A stretch of DNA of 64,000 nt from Microbacterium oryzae. GTDB lineage: Bacteria; Actinomycetota; Actinomycetes; Actinomycetales; Microbacteriaceae. Below are positions 50,238 through 57,082 of this stretch, one piece after another (the first letter of the stretch is position 1; every line of letters begins with the position of its first letter). The notes under the pieces are model-generated. The model did not search any database. It was given only the letters and a program-made list of their open reading frames with translations, and was not told the origin of the DNA. A program made the translations under genes and the position numbers. The stretch lies in NCBI RefSeq assembly GCF_009735645.1, contig NZ_CP032550.1:124001-188000 (forward strand), given 5' to 3'.

Positions 50238-51415
50238 GCGCCCCAGCCAGCCTGGACGCCGCCCACGCGCTCGGCCTCGATCTTCTCCTGGTAGCCGGAG
50301 GCGAGGTAGGCGGCCATCGGGTCGGCCGGGAGGCCGCGCGACTCGCGCCACTCGGCGAGGGCCGGACGGACGTCCGTGTAGAACGCGTCCATGAACACGG
50401 CGTTCGCCCCGAGCACGTCGCCCGACACCTGAGCGGCGCGCAGCGCCTCCTGGTCGACGAGCAGCGCGCGGGCCGTCATCTCCTGCACGTTGAGCACCGA
50501 GCGGATCTGGCCGAGGATCTTGTTCTCGACGTTGTGGCACTGGTCGAGCATGAAGGCCACGTCGGGGTTGGCGTAGCCGCCGCCGCGGATGACCTCGAAC
50601 ACGATGCGGAAGAGCTGGAACGGGTCCGCCGCGCCCACGATGAGGTCGTCGTCGGCGTAGAAGCGCGAGTTGAAGTCGAACGAGCCGAGCTTGCCGAGGC
50701 GCAGCAGCTGCATGACGATGAACTCGATGTTGGTGCCGGGAGCGTGGTGACCCGTGTCGAGGCAGACCATCGCGCGCTCGCCGAGCGTCGCCACCTGGGC
50801 GTAGGAGGTGCCCCAGTCCGGAACGTCGGTGTGGTAGAACGCCGGCTCGAAGAACTTGTACTCGAGCACGAGGCGCTGCTCGCCCGAGAGGCGGTCGTAG
50901 ATCTTCTGCAGCGACTCGTTCAGCCGGTCCTGACGGCCGCGCATGTCGGCCTGGCCCGGGTAGTTCGAGCCCTCGGCGAGCCAGATCTTGAGGTCGCGCG
51001 AGCCGGTGGCGTCCATGACGTCGATGCACGCGAGGTGGTGGTCGATCGCCTTCTGGCGGATGGCCGCGTCCTCGTGCGTGAGGGCGCCGAACTTGTAGTC
51101 GTCGTCCTGGAACGTGTTGGAGTTGATGGTGCCGAGCTCCACGCCGTTGTCCTCGGCGTGCTTGCGGAGGTCGTCGAAGCTGTCGACGAGGTCCCACGGG
51201 ATGTGGAGCGCGACCGACGGTGCGAGCGCGGTGAGCTTGTTAACCTGTGCGGCGTCGGAGATCTTCTCGAACGGATCGCGCGGGGTGCCCGGCGTCGCGA
51301 AGACCTTGAAGCGGGTGCCGGAGTTGCCGAACGCCCAGGAGGGGAGCTCGATCGCCTGCTTCTCGAGCTGCCCGAGGATCTCGTCGCTCAGGACGGAGGT
51401 GGTGGGGGTCGTCAT
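50234..51415 (-). CDS. rhaI: L-rhamnose isomerase (Pseudomonas type)
   Basis: 393 aa. I start it at the ATG complementary to 51413-51415 with AAAGGCA upstream. TIM barrel with LGTINSNTFQDDDYKFG, KIWLAEGSNYPGQADMRGRQ, FEPAFYHTDVPDWGTS and CLDTGHHAPGTNIEF, the Mn-binding arrangement of the P. stutzeri-type enzyme. Converts L-rhamnose to L-rhamnulose; it is the first gene of the operon, with its promoter and operator(s) in the 128-nt gap to the divergent LacI gene. Confidence 0.94.
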   Translation of the reverse strand: MTTPTTSVLSDEILGQLEKQAIELPSWAFGNSGTRFKVFATPGTPRDPFEKISDAAQVNKLTALAPSVALHIPWDLVDSFDDLRKHAEDNGVELGTINSNTFQDDDYKFGALTHEDAAIRQKAIDHHLACIDVMDATGSRDLKIWLAEGSNYPGQADMRGRQDRLNESLQKIYDRLSGEQRLVLEYKFFEPAFYHTDVPDWGTSYAQVATLGERAMVCLDTGHHAPGTNIEFIVMQLLRLGKLGSFDFNSRFYADDDLIVGAADPFQLFRIVFEVIRGGGYANPDVAFMLDQCHNVENKILGQIRSVLNVQEMTARALLVDQEALRAAQVSGDVLGANAVFMDAFYTDVRPALAEWRESRGLPADPMAAYLASGYQEKIEAERVGGVQAGWGA

Positions 51416-51431
51416 CGACAGTGCCTTTCGC

Positions 51432-51445
51432 TTAAAACGATTTAA
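51432..51445. promoter_or_regulatory. LacI-type operator TTAAAACGATTTAA
   Basis: A palindrome with TTAAA/TTTAA arms and CpG centre, within the rhaI leader, downstream of the predicted start point. A/T-rich arms unlike other operators in the window suggest a dedicated regulator, presumably the divergent LacI protein. Confidence 0.65.
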
Positions 51446-51460
51446 CGCATCGTTGTGACC

Positions 51461-51489
51461 ATGGTAGACATGGTCGGGGAAGAGGTCAA
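51461..51489 (-). promoter_or_regulatory. rhaI promoter
   Basis: On the minus strand TTGACC (complement of 51484-51489), 17-nt spacer, TACCAT (complement of 51461-51466). The perfect inverted repeat GACCATG-GTAGA-CATGGTC (51457-51475) covers the -10, so a second operator may sit there. Confidence 0.65.
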
Positions 51490-51543
51490 CCGCGGCGGCG
51501 GGCATGTCGGGAGTCGCTCGATACGATGGGGCAGGAGGTGCGG

Positions 51544-52524
51544 ATGACCGTCAGCGTCAAGGACGTCGCGGCGCGCGCCGGGGTGTCGGCCGGCACGGTC
51601 TCCAACGCGCTCAACCACCCCGAGCGGGTGGCGCCCGAGACGGTCGAGCGCGTTCGCGCGGCCATCGCGGATCTCGGGTACGTGCGCAACGACGCCGCCC
51701 GCCAGCTTCGCGCGGGCCGCAGTCGCAGCATCGGGCTCATCGTGCTCGACATGCGCAACCCGTTCTACGCCGACGTCGCCCGGGGCGCGGATGCCCGCGC
51801 AGAGGAGGCCGGACTCTCGGTGCTCCTCTCCGACAGCGCCCGCGACAGCGGCCGCGAGCGCCGGCTCGTCGATCTCTTCGCCGAGCAGCGGGCGAGCGGC
51901 GTGATCGCCACCCCGCTCACCGCGGAGCTCGAGCACTTCGAGCGGCTCGCGGAGCGCGGCGTCCCCGTCGTCCTCGTGGACCACGAGGGCGATTCGGATG
52001 GCCTCTCGACGGTCTCCGTGGACGACCGGAAGGGCGGTCGGATGGCCGTGGAGCGCCTGCTCGAGCGCGGCTGCCGGCGCATCGCCTTCGTCGGCGGTCC
52101 GCGGGATCTCCGTCAGGTGCGCGACCGGTACGAGGGCGCCCGTCGCGCGGTCTCCGATCGCGCCGGCGCCCAGCTGGAGCGGGTGGATCTCGAGGACCTC
52201 ACGGTGGACCACGGGCGTGCCGCCGGCGAGGCGCTGCTGCGCCGCGACACGGCGGACCGGCCGGACGGGATCTTCGCGGCGAACGATCTCGTGGCGGTCG
52301 GCCTGCTCCAGGCGCTGACGATGACCGGCGGCGTGCGCGTGCCCGACGAGATGGCGATCGTCGGATACGACGACATCGACTTCGCCGCGTCGACCGTCGT
52401 CCCGCTCACCTCGGTGCGTCAGCCGGCCGAGCAGCTCGGGGCGACGGCCGTGGAGCTGCTGGCGCGCGAACCGGGGGAGCACGTGCGCTTCGAGCCGCAG
52501 CTCGTGCCCCGCGCGACCGCCTAG
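51544..52524 (+). CDS. LacI-family regulator of the rhamnose operon
   Basis: 326 aa. Start at the ATG at 51544, with AGGAGG upstream, giving MTVSVKDVAARAGVSAGTVS; the HTH is at the very N-terminus. LRAGRSRSIGLIVLDMRNPF linker and VGYDDIDFAASTVVPLTSVR effector-domain end. It is divergent from rhaI and the two operators in the gap fit control by this protein, with L-rhamnose or rhamnulose as likely inducer. Confidence 0.92.
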   Translation: MTVSVKDVAARAGVSAGTVSNALNHPERVAPETVERVRAAIADLGYVRNDAARQLRAGRSRSIGLIVLDMRNPFYADVARGADARAEEAGLSVLLSDSARDSGRERRLVDLFAEQRASGVIATPLTAELEHFERLAERGVPVVLVDHEGDSDGLSTVSVDDRKGGRMAVERLLERGCRRIAFVGGPRDLRQVRDRYEGARRAVSDRAGAQLERVDLEDLTVDHGRAAGEALLRRDTADRPDGIFAANDLVAVGLLQALTMTGGVRVPDEMAIVGYDDIDFAASTVVPLTSVRQPAEQLGATAVELLAREPGEHVRFEPQLVPRATA

Positions 52525-52536
52525 TCAGCCCCGCCG

Positions 52537-52612
52537 TCGGGAGGAGATGTGCACTCGGAAGGACGGATCCTCGGAGGATCCTCCTCCCGAACGCACTTCT
52601 CCTCCCGAACGC
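52537..52612. repeat. Direct and inverted repeat cluster between convergent regulators
   Basis: CTCCTCCCGAACGC occurs twice, 18 bp apart (52581-52594, 52599-52612). TCGGGAGGAG (52537-52546) is the inverse of its first ten bases, and GGATCCTC-GGAGGATCC forms another palindrome between. It may serve as terminator for both flanking genes or be a remnant of a small repetitive element. Confidence 0.6.
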
Positions 52613-52628
52613 GCGCCGACGGACCGGC

Positions 52629-53660
52629 TCAGGCGCGCGGCGGGGTGCTGTCGCGCAGGAGGACCTCGAGGGAGACGGGCTCGGGCGGCGTCCAGTCCGG
52701 GTCGACGGCCGCCCGCAGAGCCTGCGCCCCGAGCTCCTCGAGGGGCAGGTGCACGGTCGTGAGGCCCGGCGTCACGTCGCGTCCGGTGACGATGTCGTCG
52801 AAGCCCGCGACGGCGAGGTCGGCACCCGGCTCGCGCCCGGCATCGCGGATGGCCGAGATCGCGCCGATCGCGACGACGTCGCTGATCCCGAAGACGAGTG
52901 TCCCGGGCGCGAGCCCCGCGCTCAGGAGCTCGGACATCGCCTCATAGCCCGCATCGCGCGAGATCGACCCGCGGACGACCTGCGTGACCTCGCCCCCGCC
53001 ATCCGCGAAGCCCTGCGTGAAGCCCGCGAGGCGGTCGTCGGAGGTGCGCAGACCCTCGGGGCCCGCGAGCACGACGGCCTCGCGGTATCCGAGCGCGGCG
53101 AGCCGGCCGGCGAGCGCGCGGGCGCCGGCCTCGTTCTCATAGGCGACGACGCGGGTGCCGGGGAGGGCGGCGCCGAGGGTGACGATGCGGCCGCCGACGG
53201 ACTGCACGGCGGCGATCTCGGCAGAGAGCGCGTCGGTGTCGCTCGCGGTGTCACGCGAGGCGGCGAGGACGATGCCGCGCGGGCGCTGACCGCGCAGGGT
53301 GCGCACGAGCGCCACTTCGCGGGCGGGGTCGCGCTCGGTCATCGCGATCGTGACGATCAGGCCGGCCTCGTCGGCGGCATGGGCGACGCCGGAGGCGATC
53401 TGCCCGAAGTAGGGGTCGGCGATGTCGGCCACGAGAAGGGCGACGGTCGCCGAGGTGCCGCGGGCGATCGCCTGCGCGGAGATGTTCGCGGTGTAGCCGA
53501 GCCGATCGGCCGCCGCCTGCACGCGCTCGCGGTACGCCTCGGCCACCTTGCGGTTGGAGCCGTTGAGGACGCGCGAGGCCGTCGCGAGCGAGACGCCCGC
53601 CTCGCGGGCGACGTCGTGGAGCGTCGGTGCCGCGCCGGTGCGCACCGTGGTGTCGGTCAT
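52629..53660 (-). CDS. LacI-family regulator next to the DUF993 operon
   Basis: 343 aa, ATG at 53660. HTH TLHDVAREAGVSLATASRVL, linker ATVALLVADIADPYFGQIAS, and C-terminal VAGFDDIVTGRDVTPGLTTV. It lies 79 nt downstream of the Gfo/DUF993/isomerase operon on the same strand, beyond a hairpin. The operator before the oxidoreductase (57018-57031) is its most likely target, by location only. Confidence 0.92.
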   Translation of the reverse strand: MTDTTVRTGAAPTLHDVAREAGVSLATASRVLNGSNRKVAEAYRERVQAAADRLGYTANISAQAIARGTSATVALLVADIADPYFGQIASGVAHAADEAGLIVTIAMTERDPAREVALVRTLRGQRPRGIVLAASRDTASDTDALSAEIAAVQSVGGRIVTLGAALPGTRVVAYENEAGARALAGRLAALGYREAVVLAGPEGLRTSDDRLAGFTQGFADGGGEVTQVVRGSISRDAGYEAMSELLSAGLAPGTLVFGISDVVAIGAISAIRDAGREPGADLAVAGFDDIVTGRDVTPGLTTVHLPLEELGAQALRAAVDPDWTPPEPVSLEVLLRDSTPPRA

Positions 53661-53692
53661 CCGCTGAGCCTATCCCGAGAGGAGTGGAGGGG

Positions 53693-53732
53693 CGGGCGAG
53701 GCGGCCGTCGGGTGCGACGGCCGCTCCGCCCG
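53693..53732 (-). terminator. Hairpin terminator after the DUF993 operon
   Basis: GCGGCCGTCG (53701-53710) pairs perfectly with CGACGGCCGC (53715-53724) around GGTG, and flanking CGGGCG/CGCCCG (53693-53698, 53727-53732) extend the stem. It lies between the isomerase-like gene and the LacI gene. Confidence 0.75.
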
Positions 53733-53739
53733 GTGGCGG

Positions 53740-54603
53740 TCAGGCGAGGTAGGGCGCGACCGCGCATTCGAAGCCGCGCACCGTCCGGCGCACGGCTTCG
53801 GCAGGGGGCGTGTCCCAGATCGACTGGTTGAGCAGCTCGACCTCGATGTCGCCGTCGTATCCGGCCTCGACGACCGCGCGGGTCATCGGGCCGAAGTCGA
53901 TCATGCCGTCACCCGGATAGTGGCGTGACAGCAGGTTGTCCGCTTCGAGCGGCGTCTTCCAGTCGCACACCTGGTACGTCGCGATGCGGTTCTCGCGGCC
54001 GGCTCGCGCGATGTGCTCGAGCACCTCCGGATCCCACCACAGGTGGAAGGTGTCCACCGTGACGCCGACCACGGCCGGGTCGAAGTCCGCCGCGATGTCG
54101 AGCGCCTGCGGCAGGGTCGACAGCACCGAGCGATCCGAGGCGTACATCGGGTGCAGCGGCTCGAGGGCGAGCGTGACGCCGGCGGCCTGCGCATCGGGCG
54201 CGAGCTCCGCGACGGCGTCGCTCACCCGCTGCCGAGCGCCGAAAAGGTCGCGGGAGCCCTCGGGGAGGCCGCCCACGACGAGCACGAGCACAGCGCGGGA
54301 GCCTTCGGCGCCGGCCGCCGCCAGCGTCGCGGTCTCCTCGATCGCGCGTCGGTTGTCGTCGATGGCGGCGCGACGTGCCGGGCCCTCCGGCACCGTGAAC
54401 CAGCCGCCGCGGCAGTGGGTGGAGTAGCGGAGCCCGGAGTCGGCGATGATCTTCGCCGACTCCTGCAGTCCGGCCTCCTGCACCTGCTCGCGCCACAGCC
54501 CGATGGCCTCGATGCCGGCACCCGTCACGACCTGCACGGCCTGCGCGACGGTGGTGTGCTTGATCGTGGCCTGATTGATCGACAGGCGGGGGTGCGCGCT
54601 CAT
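53740..54603 (-). CDS. Sugar-phosphate-isomerase/AP-endonuclease-2-like TIM barrel
   Basis: 287 aa, ATG overlapping the DUF993 stop (ATGA). Xylose-isomerase-like barrel with likely metal ligands Glu148 (ALEPLH), Asp184 and His187 (VDTFHLWWD) and Glu256 (EVELLN). Family members isomerise, epimerise or eliminate keto-sugars. Third gene of a tightly coupled trio; its position after an oxidoreductase suggests it acts on an oxidised sugar. Exact reaction unknown. Confidence 0.85.
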   Translation of the reverse strand: MSAHPRLSINQATIKHTTVAQAVQVVTGAGIEAIGLWREQVQEAGLQESAKIIADSGLRYSTHCRGGWFTVPEGPARRAAIDDNRRAIEETATLAAAGAEGSRAVLVLVVGGLPEGSRDLFGARQRVSDAVAELAPDAQAAGVTLALEPLHPMYASDRSVLSTLPQALDIAADFDPAVVGVTVDTFHLWWDPEVLEHIARAGRENRIATYQVCDWKTPLEADNLLSRHYPGDGMIDFGPMTRAVVEAGYDGDIEVELLNQSIWDTPPAEAVRRTVRGFECAVAPYLA

Positions 54604-55814
54604 GCGTCCACTCCGTTCAGACGCAAGTAGTCGCTCCAGCGTGCGGCCGCGAGCGACGGATCCTCGAGGGCGTTCGCCGCGTTCGCGAGCTCCACGATGC
54701 GCGACAGGTGGGGGATGCTGCGAGCCGAGTGCAGGCCGCCCACCATCTGGAAGGCCGGCTGGTGTCCGTTCAGCCAGGCGAGGAACGCCACGCCCGTCTT
54801 GTAGTAGAACGTCGGCGCCGCGAACACCTGGCGGCTGAGCTCCTCGGTGGGGCCGAGGATGCGCAGGTACTCGTCCGGGTCGCCGGCGTCGAGCGCCTGG
54901 ATGGCCGCGGAGGCCACCGGGGTGATGGCGGCGAAGGCGCCGAGCAGCGCGTCGGAGTGCGTGCGGGTCGCTGCGGGACCGGCCTTCGGCTGGGTCGCCG
55001 CCGGGACATCCGCCCCGCCGATGAGCCCCACGTAGTTGAAGTCGTCGCCGGTGTACATGCGCACGCCCTCGGGCAGGCGCTCGCGGACGGCGACCTCCGA
55101 CTCGGCGTTCAGCAGGCTCATCTTGACGCCCGAGACCTTGCCCGGGTTCTCCTCGATGATCCGGACGAGCGTCTGCGACGCGGTCTCCCAGTCGGCGCCG
55201 CCGAAGTACCCGGCGAGCTCGGGGTCGAAGGCGGTGCCGAGCCAGTGCAGGACGACCGGGCTGGTCGCCGACTGCAGGACCGCGCCGTACACGCGCAGGT
55301 AGTCCGTCGCGCTGGTCGCGATGCGCGCGAGATGGCGCGACGCCATGAGCACGGGACCTGCACCCTGCTCCTCGGTGAAGTGCAGCTGCTCCTTGTACGC
55401 GTCGATCACGGCGTCCAGCGAGATGGAGTGCTCGTCGATGTGGTCGGTGTTGACGCCGACGACGACCGAGCCGCCCTCCTCGCGGGCGACCTCGGCGCTG
55501 CGCGAGATGAGCTCGCGCACCGCGGCGGCGTCGAGGCCCATGTTGCGCTGGGCGGTGTCCATGGCGTCGGCGACGCCGAGACCCCACGAGTAGACCGCGC
55601 GACGGAAGCCGAGGGTGGCATCCCAGTCGATCTGCGCGGGCTGCCCCGGGGTGTTGTCGCCCCAGGCGACGGGGACGACGTGCGCGGCCGCGTACGCGAC
55701 GCGGCTGCGCAGCGTCCCCGCGGGCTTCGCGTATCCGCCCGCGGCGTTGAGGTCGACGCGGCCGAGTCGGCCGCCGTGGCCGACCAGGGTGAAGTGCTCG
55801 GTCATCGCGCTCAC
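54600..55814 (-). CDS. DUF993 protein, dihydrodipicolinate-synthase-like aldolase fold
   Basis: 404 aa from GTG at 55814, which overlaps the oxidoreductase stop (GTGA); an ATG at 55805 is the alternative start. The protein matches DUF993 in length and in WGDNTPGQPAQIDWDATLGF, VGVNTDHIDEH and LHWLGTAFDPELAGYFGGAD. SGVKMSLLNAESE holds Lys231, placed like the Schiff-base lysine of DHDPS-type aldolases. A retro-aldol cleavage of a keto-sugar intermediate is plausible but not established for the family as far as I know. Confidence 0.85.
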   Translation of the reverse strand: MSAMTEHFTLVGHGGRLGRVDLNAAGGYAKPAGTLRSRVAYAAAHVVPVAWGDNTPGQPAQIDWDATLGFRRAVYSWGLGVADAMDTAQRNMGLDAAAVRELISRSAEVAREEGGSVVVGVNTDHIDEHSISLDAVIDAYKEQLHFTEEQGAGPVLMASRHLARIATSATDYLRVYGAVLQSATSPVVLHWLGTAFDPELAGYFGGADWETASQTLVRIIEENPGKVSGVKMSLLNAESEVAVRERLPEGVRMYTGDDFNYVGLIGGADVPAATQPKAGPAATRTHSDALLGAFAAITPVASAAIQALDAGDPDEYLRILGPTEELSRQVFAAPTFYYKTGVAFLAWLNGHQPAFQMVGGLHSARSIPHLSRIVELANAANALEDPSLAAARWSDYLRLNGVDA

Positions 55815-56980
55815 GCCAGCTTGAGCTCGGGGAGGACGACCTTCGCACCGGTGCGGCTCGACTCGAGACCGGCCTCGGCGAGCTGCACGCCGCGTGCGCC
55901 GGCGAGAAGGTCGAACGGGTAGTCGGTGCCCAGCACGTAGGAGGTGAGGTACTCCTCCCACTGCTGACGGAAGCCGTTGAGGAACACGTCGTTCGTGGGG
56001 ACCTGCTGCCAGTCCTCGTCGTAGTCGTGCGTGTCCTCGAGGTCGGGGTTCCAGACCGGCTTCGGGGTCGCGTTGCGCGGCTGGATCTTCGCGCCGAACA
56101 GACCGACCACGGCCGAGCCGTGCGTGCCGTCCACGTGGAACTCGACGAGCTCGTCGCGGTTCACGCGCGTGGTCCAGCTGGAGTTGATCTGCGCGACGAT
56201 GTCGCCCTCGAGCTCGAAGATGCCGTACGCCGCGTCCTCGGCGGTCGCGTCGTAGCGCTCGCCCTTCTCATCCCAGCGGTCGGCGATGTGGATGGACGCC
56301 TGGGAGTACACGCTCTTGACCTCGCCGAAGAGGTTCTCCAGTACGTAGTTCCAGTGCGGGAACATGTCGACGATGATGCCGCCGCCGTCCTCCGCGCGGT
56401 AGTTCCAGCTCGGGCGCTGCGCGGGCTGCCAGTCGCCCTCGAACACCCAGTAGCCGAACTCGCCGCGCACGGAGAGGACGCGGCCGAAGAAGCCGGAGTC
56501 GATGAGGCGCTTGAGCTTCTGCAGGCCGGGCAGGTAGAGCTTGTCGTGCACGACGCCGGTCTTGACGCCGGCCTCCTGCGCGAGACGCGCGAGCTCGAGG
56601 GCCTCCTCGACCGACTCGGCCGTGGGCTTCTCGGTGTAGATGGCCTTGCCGGCCGCGATCGCCTTGCGAAGCGCCGTGGCGCGCGCCTTCGTCACGAGGA
56701 AGTCCGCGTAGATCTCCCACTGCGGGTCGGCGAGCGCGGCGTCGAGGTCGGTGGTGTAGTCGGCGATGCCGTGCTCTGCCGCGATCTCGGCGAGCTTCGC
56801 CTCGCTGCGTCCGACGAGGAGCGGGCGCACGGTGACCTTGGAGCCGTCAGGCAGCTCGACGCCTCCCGCATCGCGGATGGCGAGGATCGACCGCACCAGG
56901 TGCTGCCGGTAGCCCATGCGTCCGGAGACGCCGTTCATGATGATGCCGATCTCGCGGATGGCGGGGGTCGCGTTGCTCAC
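55811..56980 (-). CDS. Gfo/Idh/MocA-family oxidoreductase of the DUF993 operon
   Basis: 389 aa, GTG at 56980 with AAGGAAG upstream. Rossmann fold EIGIIMNGVSGRMGYRQH, the lysine of YTEKPTAESVEEALELA, and FPHWNYVLENLFG in the substrate domain. Presumably NAD(P)-dependent oxidation of a sugar or sugar derivative as first step of the trio. A LacI-type operator lies 38 nt upstream. Confidence 0.88.
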   Translation of the reverse strand: MSNATPAIREIGIIMNGVSGRMGYRQHLVRSILAIRDAGGVELPDGSKVTVRPLLVGRSEAKLAEIAAEHGIADYTTDLDAALADPQWEIYADFLVTKARATALRKAIAAGKAIYTEKPTAESVEEALELARLAQEAGVKTGVVHDKLYLPGLQKLKRLIDSGFFGRVLSVRGEFGYWVFEGDWQPAQRPSWNYRAEDGGGIIVDMFPHWNYVLENLFGEVKSVYSQASIHIADRWDEKGERYDATAEDAAYGIFELEGDIVAQINSSWTTRVNRDELVEFHVDGTHGSAVVGLFGAKIQPRNATPKPVWNPDLEDTHDYDEDWQQVPTNDVFLNGFRQQWEEYLTSYVLGTDYPFDLLAGARGVQLAEAGLESSRTGAKVVLPELKLA

Positions 56981-57017
56981 GATGCTTCCTTGCTCTATCG
57001 TCGGACGGTGCCGAGCG

Positions 57018-57031
57018 GGTAAACGCTTTCC
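57018..57031. promoter_or_regulatory. LacI-type operator before the DUF993 operon
   Basis: GGTAAACGCTTTCC with CpG centre and GGnAA/TTnCC arms, 38 nt upstream of the oxidoreductase start. Confidence 0.6.
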
Positions 57032-57052
57032 AAAGGTGGTTCGAGTGTGACA

Positions 57053-57069
57053 CACGCCGTCGCGGCGTG
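57053..57069 (-). terminator. Small hairpin after the GH42 gene
   Basis: CACGCCG (57053-57059) pairs with CGGCGTG (57063-57069) over a 3-nt loop, 14 nt beyond the GH42 stop. Modest size, no U run. Confidence 0.4.
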
Positions 57070-57082
57070 CAAGCGCGCGGGT

